64,000 nucleotides of DNA from NCBI RefSeq assembly GCF_013267355.1, contig NZ_CP053985.1:2480001-2544000 (forward strand), in the 5' to 3' direction. This document shows, in pieces, positions 47,071-57,987 of this stretch. The position numbers were made by a program, and so were the translations under genes. The first letter of the stretch is position 1, and each line of letters opens with the position of its first letter. This stretch comes from Achromobacter pestifer (GTDB lineage Bacteria; Pseudomonadota; Gammaproteobacteria; Burkholderiales; Burkholderiaceae_B). The notes beneath the pieces are model-generated. The model was not told where the DNA came from. It searched no databases and saw only the letters and a program-made list of their open reading frames with translations.

Positions 47071-47105
47071 CCCCAGAGCTGTCCCGACCCTCACAGGAGC
47101 TAGTC

Positions 47106-48287
47106 ATGTCAGATCCCATCGTCATCGTTTCCGTTGCCCGCACGCCCATGGGCGGCATGCTGGGCGCCTTGTCCGGCCTGGCCGCGCACGAGCTAGGCTC
47201 GATCGCCATCAAGGCCGCCGTCGAACGCGCCGGCATCAAGCCCGAGCTGGTTGAAGAAGTCATCATGGGCAACGTGCTGCAAGCCGGCCAGGGCCAGGCC
47301 CCGGCCCGCCAGGCCGCGCTGGGCGCCGGCCTGCCGCTGGGCGTGGCTTGCACCACCATCCACAAAGTGTGCGGTTCGGGCCTGAAGGCCGCCATGTTCG
47401 GCCATGACCTGCTGGCCGCGGGCAGCGCCAACGTCGTCGTCGCCGGCGGCCAGGAAAGCATGAGCAACGCCCCCTACCTGCTGCTCAAGGGCCGCCAGGG
47501 CTACCGCTACGGCCACAACACCGTGTATGACCACATGGCGCTGGACGGCCTGGAAGACGCCTACGACAAGGGCAAGGCCATGGGCGTGTTCGCCGAAGAC
47601 TGCGCCTCCAAGTATTCCTTCACCCGCGAACAGCAGGACGCGTTCTCGCTGGAATCGCTGCGCCGCGCCCGCGCCGCATCGGAAGACGGCAGCTTCAAGT
47701 GGGAAATCGCCCCCGTGACCGTCGCCGGCCGCAAGGGCGACACCGTGATCGACACCGACGAGGCCCCCACCAAGGCCATGCCGGAAAAGATCCCGACGCT
47801 CAAGCCCGCCTTCAAGAAGGACGGCACCGTCACCGCCGCCAACTCCTCGTCGATCTCCGACGGCGCCGCCGCCATGGTGCTGATGCGCGCCTCCACCGCG
47901 GAAAAGCTCGGCGTCAAGCCGCTGGCCCGCATCGTCGCCCACAGCCAGCACTCGCAAGAACCGAACTGGTTCACCACCGCCCCCGTGGGCGCGCTGAAGA
48001 ACCTGTTCGCCAAGACCGGCTGGAAGGCCGAGGACGTGGACCTCTACGAAATCAACGAAGCCTTCGCGGTGGTCACCATGGCTGCCATGACCGACTTCAA
48101 GCTGCCGCACGACAAGGTCAACATCCACGGCGGCGCCACCGCCCTGGGCCATCCGATCGGCGCGTCCGGCGCCCGCCTGATGGCCACCCTGGTCGGCGCG
48201 CTGCGCAAGACCGGCGGCAAGCGCGGCGTGGCCACGCTGTGCATCGGCGGCGGCGAAGCCGTGGCGATGGCGATTGAAATGATCTAA
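47106..48287 (+). CDS. atoB: Acetyl-CoA C-acetyltransferase (thiolase)
   Basis: Thiolase II (393 aa) interconverting acetoacetyl-CoA and two acetyl-CoA, the last step of leucine catabolism after HMG-CoA cleavage. Catalytic Cys89 is in TTIHKVCGSGLKA, His in GGATALGHPIGASGAR, and the proton-donor Cys379 in LCIGGGEAVAMAIE. CAGGAG lies nine bases before the ATG. The PhaA/AtoB naming cannot be separated by sequence alone; operon context favours the catabolic role. Confidence 0.92.
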   Translation: MSDPIVIVSVARTPMGGMLGALSGLAAHELGSIAIKAAVERAGIKPELVEEVIMGNVLQAGQGQAPARQAALGAGLPLGVACTTIHKVCGSGLKAAMFGHDLLAAGSANVVVAGGQESMSNAPYLLLKGRQGYRYGHNTVYDHMALDGLEDAYDKGKAMGVFAEDCASKYSFTREQQDAFSLESLRRARAASEDGSFKWEIAPVTVAGRKGDTVIDTDEAPTKAMPEKIPTLKPAFKKDGTVTAANSSSISDGAAAMVLMRASTAEKLGVKPLARIVAHSQHSQEPNWFTTAPVGALKNLFAKTGWKAEDVDLYEINEAFAVVTMAAMTDFKLPHDKVNIHGGATALGHPIGASGARLMATLVGALRKTGGKRGVATLCIGGGEAVAMAIEMI

Positions 48288-48333
48288 CGCCATGCCGGGG
48301 GGCTTCGGCCTCCCGGCTTGCGACGGATTCCGC

Positions 48334-48397
48334 TGCGCCTTTCCTGCATGGCGTTGTTGCGCGACGGGTCGGTCGCGCGCCGTGCAGGAAAGGCGCA
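48334..48397 (+). repeat. Large nested hairpin in the atoB-mccB intercistronic gap
   Basis: Arms 48334-48353 and 48378-48397 pair over 20 bp, with a single T-G position that is a wobble pair in RNA. Inside, CGCGAC (48360-48365) and GTCGCG (48372-48377) form a further 6-bp stem with a GGGTCG loop. Outer GGATT/AATCC can also pair (48325-48329 with 48402-48406). There is no T tract. It may be a REP-like palindromic element or an mRNA stability/processing element. Confidence 0.65.
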
Positions 48398-48512
48398 ACG
48401 AAATCCCTCTTCGGTACCGACAGCCGACAAGAATGCCCGGCCCACCGGGCAGCGAGACAAACCGCTCCACGAGCGCCTTCAAATTTCCAACAAGCAGGAC
48501 GGGTGGAACCCC

Positions 48513-50120
48513 ATGCCCATCATCGAATCCCGCATCAATCCGCGGTCGCAGGACTACACCGACAATGCGCAGGCCATGCAGGCGCAGCTGGACGATCTGG
48601 ACCAGCAACTGGCGCATACCGCGCTCGGCGGCAGCGAAGCCGCGCGCGCCAAGCACGTGGCGCGCGGCAAGCTGCTGCCGCGCGACCGCGTTGAACACCT
48701 GATCGATCCGGGCACGCCGTTCCTGGAACTGTCGCCGATGGCGGCGCACGGCATGTACGGCGGTGAAGCCCCCGGCGCCGGCGTCATCACCGGCATCGGC
48801 CGCGTGGCCGGCACCGAATGCGTGATCGTCTGCAACGACGCCACGGTCAAGGGCGGCACCTACTACCCGATGACGGTCAAGAAGCACCTGCGCGCCCAGG
48901 AAATTGCCGCGCAGAACAACTTGCCCTGCGTCTATCTGGTGGATTCGGGCGGCGCCAACCTGCCGCAGCAGGACGAGGTCTTCCCCGACCGCGAACACTT
49001 CGGCCGCATCTTCTACAACCAGGCGCAGATGTCCGCGCAGGGCATTTCGCAGATCGCCGTGGTGATGGGTTCCTGCACCGCCGGCGGCGCCTACGTGCCC
49101 GCAATGAGCGACGAGTCCATCATCGTCAAGAACCAGGGCACCATCTTCCTGGGCGGCCCGCCGCTGGTGAAGGCCGCCACCGGCGAAGAAGTCAGCGCCG
49201 AGGACCTGGGCGGCGGCGACGTGCACACGCGCCTGTCCGGCGTGGTCGACCACCTGGCCGCCAACGACATGCATGCGCTGCAACTGGCGCGCAACGCGGT
49301 CGCGCGCCTGAACCGCAAGAAGCCGCAGCCGCTGGCCACCGCGCCGGTGCGCGAGCCGCGCTACGACCCCAGCGAACTGAACGGCATCATCCCCGCCGAC
49401 ACGCGCAAGCCCTATGACGTGCGCGAAGTCATCGCACGCATCGTGGACGGTTCCGAGTTCGACGAGTTCAAGGCGCGCTTCGGCCCCACGCTGGTCACGG
49501 GCTTCGCGCACATCCACGGCATGCCTGTCGGCATCGTGGCCAACAACGGCATCCTGTTCTCGGAGTCCGCGCAGAAGGGCGCGCACTTCATCGAACTGTG
49601 CGCGCAGCGCAAGATCCCGCTGGTGTTCCTGCAGAACATCACCGGCTTCATGGTCGGCCGCAAGTACGAAAACGAAGGCATCGCCCGCCACGGCGCCAAG
49701 ATGGTGACGGCGGTGGCCACGGCCGCGGTACCCAAGTTCACCGTGCTGATCGGCGGCTCGTTCGGCGCCGGCAACTACGGCATGTGCGGCCGCGCCTATT
49801 CGCCCCGCATGCTGTTCATGTGGCCCAACGCCCGCATCTCGGTCATGGGCGGCGAACAAGCCGCCAGCGTGCTGGCCACGGTCAAGCGCGACGGCATCGA
49901 GGCCCGCGGCGGCCAATGGTCCGCGGACGAAGAAACCGCCTTCAAGACGCCGATCCGCGAGCAGTACGAACGCGAAGGCCATCCTTACTACGCCACCGCG
50001 CGCCTGTGGGACGACGGCATCATTGCGCCGGCCGACACGCGGCGCGTGCTGGGGCTGGCCTTGTCGGCAGCCTTGAACGCGCCCATCGAGGACACCAAGT
50101 TCGGCGTGTTCCGCATGTAG
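48513..50120 (+). CDS. mccB: 3-Methylcrotonyl-CoA carboxylase beta (carboxyltransferase) subunit
   Basis: Carboxyltransferase subunit (535 aa) of biotin-dependent 3-methylcrotonyl-CoA carboxylase, which makes 3-methylglutaconyl-CoA in leucine breakdown. N-terminal half: [110 protein letters not shown]-terminal half: [59 protein letters not shown]. These match MccB rather than propionyl-CoA carboxylase. Start ATG 48513 is after a GGTGGAA; longer in-frame starts run into the hairpin region and are unlikely. Confidence 0.94.
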   Translation: MPIIESRINPRSQDYTDNAQAMQAQLDDLDQQLAHTALGGSEAARAKHVARGKLLPRDRVEHLIDPGTPFLELSPMAAHGMYGGEAPGAGVITGIGRVAGTECVIVCNDATVKGGTYYPMTVKKHLRAQEIAAQNNLPCVYLVDSGGANLPQQDEVFPDREHFGRIFYNQAQMSAQGISQIAVVMGSCTAGGAYVPAMSDESIIVKNQGTIFLGGPPLVKAATGEEVSAEDLGGGDVHTRLSGVVDHLAANDMHALQLARNAVARLNRKKPQPLATAPVREPRYDPSELNGIIPADTRKPYDVREVIARIVDGSEFDEFKARFGPTLVTGFAHIHGMPVGIVANNGILFSESAQKGAHFIELCAQRKIPLVFLQNITGFMVGRKYENEGIARHGAKMVTAVATAAVPKFTVLIGGSFGAGNYGMCGRAYSPRMLFMWPNARISVMGGEQAASVLATVKRDGIEARGGQWSADEETAFKTPIREQYEREGHPYYATARLWDDGIIAPADTRRVLGLALSAALNAPIEDTKFGVFRM

Positions 50121-50166
50121 GGCGGCGCAGCCGCCCCATTGCAGCCCAAGAATAATTTCAGCCTGG

Positions 50167-52200
<2,034 letters not shown>

Positions 52201-52284
52201 CCAGGCGCGCAGTAACAAAATCGTCACCCGTCCCGCCGCCCGCGGGTTCATCATGGGCGCTCCTGCATTTTCACAGGAGTACCC

Positions 52285-52704
52285 ATGATGAGTGCTATGC
52301 CATCCGAATCCGCAGCGCCCCGCCTGTTTCCAACCCTGCGCTGCCGCGATGCGGACGCGATGCTGCGCTGGCTTACCGGCGTGCTGGGGTTCACCGAGCA
52401 CGCCGTCTACCGCGACGGCGACGCCGTGCAGCATGCGGAACTGGCCTACGGCAGTTCCCTTTTGATGCTGGGCCCGGACCGCGACGACGCCCATGGCAAG
52501 CTGGTGGGCAACCTGCGAGGACGCCGCACCGACGCGCTGTATCTGGCGGTGGACGATCCGGACGCCCTGCACGCGCAGGTCCAGGCCAGCGGCGCCACCA
52601 TCGAAACCCCGCCGTACGACACGGCCTACGGCAGCCGCGAATTCGCCTGCCGCGATCCGGAAGGCAATTTGTGGAGCTTCGGGACTTACTGGCCCAAGGC
52701 ATAG
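52285..52704 (+). CDS. VOC-superfamily (glyoxalase/bleomycin-resistance-like) protein
   Basis: A 139-aa protein of the vicinal-oxygen-chelate fold, PhnB-like: LFPTLRCRDADAMLRWLTGVLGFTEHAVYRDGDAVQHAELAYGSSLLMLG and the C-terminal YGSREFACRDPEGNLWSFGTYWP. Potential metal ligands (His, Glu) are present but the reaction is not inferable. CAGGAG lies five bases before the ATG. It is 84 nt after mccA and may be a separate unit. Confidence 0.85.
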   Translation: MMSAMPSESAAPRLFPTLRCRDADAMLRWLTGVLGFTEHAVYRDGDAVQHAELAYGSSLLMLGPDRDDAHGKLVGNLRGRRTDALYLAVDDPDALHAQVQASGATIETPPYDTAYGSREFACRDPEGNLWSFGTYWPKA

Positions 52705-52768
52705 CGGCAGGCGCGTCCGAGCTTCGCGCGATTTATGCGTTTTCCGCAATCATTTAAGTAAATAGATT

Positions 52769-52793
52769 GTCCTTGTTATAAATAAGCAAGGAC
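52769..52793. promoter_or_regulatory. LysR-type dyad over the promoter of the UGSC operon
   Basis: GTCCTTG (52769-52775) and CAAGGAC (52787-52793) are perfect inverted repeats around an 11-nt AT-rich centre containing TATAAA, giving a T-N11-A LysR-type box that coincides with a probable -10. It is 46 bp before the first gene of the module. Confidence 0.55.
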
Positions 52794-52839
52794 TCCTATG
52801 CTCCTCGCAATGTCATACGACAGCCACGAGGAGATTCTG

Positions 52840-53949
52840 ATGAGTGCGGTTCTGCAAGCGAAGGCGTCGCCGGCAAACATGGTGCCGGCCGGCGTGGACC
52901 TGGTGGAGTACTACTACGAGCGCGGCTTCACTGACGGCCTGCCGGTGGTCCCGCCGACTCAGGACAAGATCGACGAGATCGTGGCCCGGCTGGGCGGTGA
53001 TGCCAGCTTCGTCGAAGCGCGGGTGGCGCCGCGCTGGGGCGAGCTGACGCGCGAAGTGCTGGCCATCAATATGGTGATGGCCGGCTGCAAACCCGAGTAC
53101 GCGCCGGTGGTGCTGGCGGCGGTAAAAGCCGTCACCGACCAGGCGTTCAATCTGAACGGCGTGCAGGCCACCACGCACGTGGCCGCGCCCCTGCTGGTCG
53201 TCAACGGGCCGATAGCGCGCGAGATCGGCATGAACGGCGGCGTCAACGCGTTCGGTTCCGGCAACCGCGCCAACGCCACCATCGGCCGCGCGTTGCGCCT
53301 CATCATGCTGAACGTGGGCGGCGGCTGGCCTGGAGACCTGGACAAGAGCACGCTGGGGCACCCGGGCAAATACACCTACTGCGTCTGCGAAAACGAACTG
53401 CAAAGTCCGCTGGCACCCTATCACGTGGAACACGGCTACAAGGCCGAGGACTCCACCGTGTTCGCGATGGCGGCTGAAGCCCCGCACAGCGTCACCAACC
53501 ACATCTCCAACGACCCCGAAGGCATTCTCGACACGATGTGCTCGGCCATGAGCACCATCGCGTCCAACAGCGCGGTGCTGGGCGGCCATATCGCAGTGGT
53601 GCTGGGCCTGGAGCACGCCCAGACCATCGGCAAGCACGGCTGGTCGCGCGCCGACGTGCGCAACTACCTGTACGTAAACCACGGCAACCGCTTCATCGAT
53701 CTGGCTTACGGCCACCGCTACGGCAAGGTCTACAACCGCAACCTGCCCAAGTACTACAAGCGCAACGACGACACCCGCATACCCATCGTGCACAGCCCGG
53801 ACCACATCCATCTGTTCGTGATGGGCGGCGAGGCCGGCCGCTTTTCCGTGCTGATACCGGGCTGGGGCAGCATGAGCACGCCGGTGCTGCGCGCGATCGA
53901 TGGCGCAAGCGCCGGCGGCGATTGCACCAGCGGCGCGTGCGCCATCTGA
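52840..53949 (+). CDS. Unknown conserved protein linked to UGSC family (GFTDGLPVVPPT motif)
   Basis: A 369-aa cytoplasmic protein with no signal peptide. Distinctive stretches are YYYERGFTDGLPVVPPTQDKIDEIVARLGG near the start, NGVQATTHVAAPLLVVNGPIAREIGMNGGVNAFGSGNRANATIGRALRLIMLNVGGGWPGDLDKSTLGHPGKYTYCVCENE in the middle, and a Cys-containing tail GGDCTSGACAI. I recognise a recurring partnership of such proteins with UGSC-type proteins but know no established reaction. The His/Asn/Gly-rich centre and C-terminal CxxxxC suggest metal or cofactor binding, which is inference. ATG 52840 follows GAGGAG at seven bases. First gene of the module. Confidence 0.8.
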   Translation: MSAVLQAKASPANMVPAGVDLVEYYYERGFTDGLPVVPPTQDKIDEIVARLGGDASFVEARVAPRWGELTREVLAINMVMAGCKPEYAPVVLAAVKAVTDQAFNLNGVQATTHVAAPLLVVNGPIAREIGMNGGVNAFGSGNRANATIGRALRLIMLNVGGGWPGDLDKSTLGHPGKYTYCVCENELQSPLAPYHVEHGYKAEDSTVFAMAAEAPHSVTNHISNDPEGILDTMCSAMSTIASNSAVLGGHIAVVLGLEHAQTIGKHGWSRADVRNYLYVNHGNRFIDLAYGHRYGKVYNRNLPKYYKRNDDTRIPIVHSPDHIHLFVMGGEAGRFSVLIPGWGSMSTPVLRAIDGASAGGDCTSGACAI

Positions 53950-53986
53950 CGCGACGGCCCGACACGACACAACCAGGAGATCGGAA

Positions 53987-54565
53987 ATGCAGATGAACGA
54001 CGGAGAAAAAGTCGCGGTGTACGACCCGCGCGGCGCCTTGCGCTTCGAAGACGCGCCGGTATCGGCGCGCAAGAAAGGCCTGGCCGGATTGCGGCTGGGC
54101 ATCCTCGACAATTCGAAATGGAACGCCAACAAGCTGCTGCGCGGCGCGGTGGCGGCATTGGGCGAAGACATCGAATTCGCCGAGGTGAACTACTACGTCA
54201 AGCACAGTTTCTCCAAGGATGCGGCGCCCGAACTGATCGAACGCATCGCGGCCGAGAACGACGTGGTCCTGACCGCCATTGGCGATTGCGGCTCCTGCTG
54301 CTCCGCCTGCGTGCGCGACTCCATCGCGCTGGAGCGGCTGGGCATACCCAGCGCGGTCATCATCACGACGGAATTCGCGCGCGAGACCGAGCTGACGCGT
54401 CAGGCCATAGGCATGAAGACATTGGAACCCGTCGTGATCACGCATCCGGTCAGCTCCATCACGGCCGAGGAAGTGGCGCAGCGCGTCGTCCAGATCAAGG
54501 AGCAGGCGCAGCAGGTCTGGCAGGGCACGAAGGCGCCGATGCAGATCCGCGTGGCCTTGCAATAG
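53987..54565 (+). CDS. UGSC-family protein, cysteine form
   Basis: A 192-aa protein of the UGSC family, known from selenoprotein surveys as proteins with a Sec/Cys-Gly-Ser-Cys motif. Here the motif is all-cysteine: GDCGSCCSAC at residues 99-108 with Cys101, Cys104, Cys105 and Cys108, following VVLTAIG and preceded by the family-typical GLRLGILDNSKWNANKLL. The C-terminal part has TEFARETELTRQAIGM and ITHPVSSITAEEVAQRVVQI. The CxxC resembles a redox site. No catalytic role is established to my knowledge. GGAG lies eight bases before the ATG; the gene sits 37 nt after the previous one. Confidence 0.82.
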   Translation: MQMNDGEKVAVYDPRGALRFEDAPVSARKKGLAGLRLGILDNSKWNANKLLRGAVAALGEDIEFAEVNYYVKHSFSKDAAPELIERIAAENDVVLTAIGDCGSCCSACVRDSIALERLGIPSAVIITTEFARETELTRQAIGMKTLEPVVITHPVSSITAEEVAQRVVQIKEQAQQVWQGTKAPMQIRVALQ

Positions 54566-54594
54566 CGGCGCCGCACCGACCGGGAGACAGAACG

Positions 54595-55827
54595 ATGGGG
54601 GCACTATCGCACTTGCGGGTGCTGGACCTTTCGCGCGTGCTGGCTGGCCCCTGGGCCAGTCAGTTGCTGGCCGACCTGGGCGCGGAGGTGATCAAAATCG
54701 AACGCCCCGGCCTGGGCGACGACACCCGTGGCTGGGGCCCGCCGTGGATCGACGATCCGCAATGGGGCGACGTGGCGCAATCGGCCTACTTCGCGGGCGC
54801 CAACCGCAACAAGAAATCCGTCGCCGTCGATATCGCCACGCCCGACGGCCAAGGGCTGGTGGCCGCGCTGGCGGCGCAATGCGATGTGCTGATCGAGAAC
54901 TTCAAGGTGGGCGGTCTGCGGGCCTACGGACTGGACTACGACACGCTCAAACGCCGCCACCCCGGCCTGGTGTACTGCTCCATCACCGGCTTCGGGCAGG
55001 ACGGCCCCTACGCCAACCGCCCAGGCTACGACTTCCTGGTCCAAGGCATGGGCGGCCTGATGAGCATCACCGGCAGAAGCGACGGTGAACCCGGCGCGGG
55101 GCCGATGAAGGTCGGCGTCGCCTTGACGGACATCCTCACGGGCCTGTACGCCACCGCAGGCATCCAGGCCGCGCTGGCGCATCGCGACCGCAGTGGCGAA
55201 GGCCAGCATGTCGACGTGGCCCTGCTGGACGTGCAGGTAGCTGCATTGGCCAACCAGGCCATGAACTTCCTGGCCAGCGGCCGCGAACCCGCGCGCCTGG
55301 GCAATGCCCATCCCAACATCGTGCCCTACCAGGACTTCGCCACCCTCGATGGCCACGTCATCGTCACCATCGGCAACGACGCGCAATTCCGCCGCTTCTG
55401 CGGCGCCATCGGCCGCCCCGACCTGGCGGATGATCCGCGCCACGCCACCAATACCGCGCGTCTGGCGTCGCGCGAGGCGCTGATCCCCCAGATCCAGGCG
55501 CAGATGGCGCTGCATCCCAGCGCGCACTGGCTGCGCACGCTGGAATCGTTGGCGGTGCCTTGCGGCCCCATCAATGGCCTGGCCGAAGTCTTTGCCGACC
55601 CTCAGGTCCTGCAACGCGGCATGCGCGTGCCGATGCCGGGCGCGCAGGCGGGCGGTGCGGAACTGGTCGGCAATCCCCTGCATTTATCGGCGACGCCCGT
55701 GGAGTATCGCAGCGCGCCTCCGGTACTGGGCGCCCATACGGAACCAGTCCTGCGCGAAATGCTGGGACTGGCGCCCCAGGCGCTTGCCGAACTGCGGCGC
55801 AATGGTGCGATCGCGGGCGGATCCTGA
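54595..55827 (+). CDS. Class III (CaiB/BaiF-type) CoA-transferase
   Basis: Family III CoA-transferase (410 aa), moving CoA between carboxylic acids through an aspartyl intermediate. HLRVLDLSRVLAGPWASQLLADLGAEVIKIERPGLGDDTRGWGPPW, ANRNKKSVAVDIATPDGQGLVAALAAQCDVLIENFKVGGLRAYGLDYDTLKRRHPGLVYCSITGFGQDGPYANRPGYDFLVQGMGGLMSITG carries the family core, with the catalytic Asp likely in GYDF. CoA donor and acceptor are unknown. It is 29 nt after the UGSC gene with GGGAGA upstream, so the operon probably activates an organic acid to its CoA thioester. Confidence 0.9.
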   Translation: MGALSHLRVLDLSRVLAGPWASQLLADLGAEVIKIERPGLGDDTRGWGPPWIDDPQWGDVAQSAYFAGANRNKKSVAVDIATPDGQGLVAALAAQCDVLIENFKVGGLRAYGLDYDTLKRRHPGLVYCSITGFGQDGPYANRPGYDFLVQGMGGLMSITGRSDGEPGAGPMKVGVALTDILTGLYATAGIQAALAHRDRSGEGQHVDVALLDVQVAALANQAMNFLASGREPARLGNAHPNIVPYQDFATLDGHVIVTIGNDAQFRRFCGAIGRPDLADDPRHATNTARLASREALIPQIQAQMALHPSAHWLRTLESLAVPCGPINGLAEVFADPQVLQRGMRVPMPGAQAGGAELVGNPLHLSATPVEYRSAPPVLGAHTEPVLREMLGLAPQALAELRRNGAIAGGS

Positions 55828-55868
55828 GCTGTGCCTTTCACACAAGAAAGAGACAAGGGAGACAAACC

Positions 55869-56885
55869 ATGGAGCCATCTACTCAAACAGGGGAACAGCC
55901 CAGGCCAGCCAGGCGTCGGCTGCTGATCGGCGCGGCGGGCGCCGCCCTGGCAAGCTTCGCTGGCGGCGCCGGATCGCTGGCCGCGACCGCCTACCCGTCG
56001 AAGCCGTTGCGCCTCGTCATTCCCTATCCGCCCGGCGGTCCGACCGACATCGTTGGCCGCATCGTCGCAGCCACGCTGGCCGAGAAGCTGGGGCAATCGG
56101 TGGTGGTCGAAAACCGACCAGGTGCCAGCGGCATGATAGGCGCCGATGCCGTGGCCAAGGCCGCGCCCGACGGCTATGTGCTGCTGGTCAATGTCTCGGG
56201 CCAACTGGTCAATCCCGCGCTTTATCCCAACATGCCGTTTGACCCGCTCAAGGACTTCCGGGGCATCACCAACCTGGCCTCCACGCCGATCCAACTGGTG
56301 GTGAGCAGCAATTCTCCGGTGCGTTCCGTGGCGGATCTGGTGGCGCTGGTGCGCAGCGAACCGGGCCGGCACAACTTTGCATCGTCCAGCAGCGGCGCGC
56401 CCGGCCACCTGGCCGGCGAAGTGTTCAAGACGGCCGCAAAGCTGGATGTCACGCACATCCCGTACAAGGGCAGCGCGCCGGCGCTGACCGACGTGATGGG
56501 CGGACAGGTCACCTACATGCTGGATTCGATGCCGTCATCCATCAGCCTGGTGAAGGGCGGCCGGCTGCGTGCGCTGGCGGTCACCGCGGACCAGCGCGTG
56601 GCCGCCTTGCCGGACGTACCCACCTTTGCCGAACTGGGCTATCCGAACGTCAACCTGACCTCCTGGTACGGCATGTGGGCGCCGGCGCACACGCCGTCCG
56701 ATCTCATCGCGAGCTTGTACCGGAACGTCAGCAACGTGCTCAAGCAACCCGACGTGCGCGCGCGCCTGATCGACGCGCAGGCCATGCCGGTGGGCGATAC
56801 GCCCGAGCACTTCGACGCATTCTGCCGCAGCGAGGCCAAGCGCTATGCCGACATCGTCCGGCTGGCCGGCATCCGGCTGCAATGA
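55869..56885 (+). CDS. Bug/TctC-family binding protein with Tat-like signal
   Basis: Periplasmic Bug-family receptor (338 aa), last gene of the UGSC operon. The N-terminus has an RRR-LLIGAAGAALASFAGG segment resembling a twin-arginine signal, followed by AATAYPSKPLRLVIPYPPGGPTDIVGRIVAATLAEKLGQSVVVENRPGASGMIGADAVAKAAPDGYVLL. It presumably captures the carboxylate that the module metabolises. GGGAG precedes the ATG. Its stop is three bases from the end of the convergent LysR gene. Confidence 0.88.
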   Translation: MEPSTQTGEQPRPARRRLLIGAAGAALASFAGGAGSLAATAYPSKPLRLVIPYPPGGPTDIVGRIVAATLAEKLGQSVVVENRPGASGMIGADAVAKAAPDGYVLLVNVSGQLVNPALYPNMPFDPLKDFRGITNLASTPIQLVVSSNSPVRSVADLVALVRSEPGRHNFASSSSGAPGHLAGEVFKTAAKLDVTHIPYKGSAPALTDVMGGQVTYMLDSMPSSISLVKGGRLRALAVTADQRVAALPDVPTFAELGYPNVNLTSWYGMWAPAHTPSDLIASLYRNVSNVLKQPDVRARLIDAQAMPVGDTPEHFDAFCRSEAKRYADIVRLAGIRLQ

Positions 56886-56888
56886 AGG

Positions 56889-57827
56889 CTAGCGGCCGCC
56901 GCGGCGGCGGGTTGCGGGCGCGGCGGCCTGTACCCAGTCGCTGCGCAGCTGCGCCAGAAAACCGCTGGCGCTGGGAGTAAGGCCGCGCTCCTTCAGAAAC
57001 ACCACGCCGATGGCCTGGCTCAGCGCGGGCTTGGTCAGCGGCCGCGTCACCAGGTCGGCGCCCAGTGCGGCCGGCACGGCTCCGCCCGGCACGATGGCGA
57101 TGCCCACGCCAGCCCAGACGCATTGCATCACGGTGGCGAACTGGCTGACGGTAACCGCGTGCCGCAGCGATACGCCGGCGACCGAAGCGTGGCTGTCGAT
57201 CAGCCGGCGCGTCTGCGATTCCCTGGGCAGCGATACCTGCGCATACGGCGCCAATTGCTCAAGCGTGACGCCGGCGTGCGCGGACAGCGGATGCCGGCGC
57301 GGCATCACCACATGAAAGGCCTCGCGGCCCAAGGCCACCACCGAGAACTCATCTGGTGCGCCGTCGATGTAGGTGATGCCCATGTCGGCCACGCCGCTGC
57401 GCACATCGTCCAGCACCGTGCCGTGCACGCCCTCGCGGATCTGCAATTCGATGCGGGGCCGCGATTCGCGGTAGCGGGCGACGATGCCGGGCAGCTGCGT
57501 GTAGGCCACCGACATCACTGCCGACACGATGCTGCGGCCGCGCTGCTCGTCCGAGATCTCGCGCATGTTCTCGTAGGAAATGCGCAGGTCGGACAGCATG
57601 CGGTTCGCCAGCGACACGAACTCCTGGCCCGCCGGCGTGGTTTCGACGCGGCGGGTGGAACGATGGAACAGCTCGACGCCCAGCGCCTTCTCCACGCGCT
57701 GCACCGTGCGCGTAAGCGCCGGCTGCGAGATGTTCAGTGTCAACGCGGCGGCGACGAAACTGCCGCACTCGGCAACCGTGCTGATCGCCTGCAATTCGCG
57801 CGAGCTGAGATCGGGAAGCGTGGCCAT
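56889..57827 (-). CDS. LysR-family regulator of the UGSC module (probable)
   Basis: A 312-aa LysR regulator: helix-turn-helix at about 9-48 (LQAISTVAECGSFVAAALTLNISQPALTRTVQRVEKALGVELFHRSTRRVETT), effector domain including DMGITYIDGAPDEFSVVALGREAFHVVMPRRHPL. It faces the UGSC operon tail to tail, unusual for LysR proteins, which more often diverge from targets. The dyad at 52769-52793 is a plausible remote target; it may also act on the MFS gene 160 bp upstream. Confidence 0.88.
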   Translation of the reverse strand: MATLPDLSSRELQAISTVAECGSFVAAALTLNISQPALTRTVQRVEKALGVELFHRSTRRVETTPAGQEFVSLANRMLSDLRISYENMREISDEQRGRSIVSAVMSVAYTQLPGIVARYRESRPRIELQIREGVHGTVLDDVRSGVADMGITYIDGAPDEFSVVALGREAFHVVMPRRHPLSAHAGVTLEQLAPYAQVSLPRESQTRRLIDSHASVAGVSLRHAVTVSQFATVMQCVWAGVGIAIVPGGAVPAALGADLVTRPLTKPALSQAIGVVFLKERGLTPSASGFLAQLRSDWVQAAAPATRRRGGR

Positions 57828-57987
57828 GGATGGATATCCCTGCTGCGGACGATTTATGCTGGAAACAGAAGTATAGGATTCATGCGGCCATCCCATGCAT
57901 GAATGGCAGGCTCTTAGTTTCCCGTCAGCGACTTGTCCCTAGAATGCGGGATCCGGCGCCCGTCACGCGCCCATCGCGCCATCCTCC

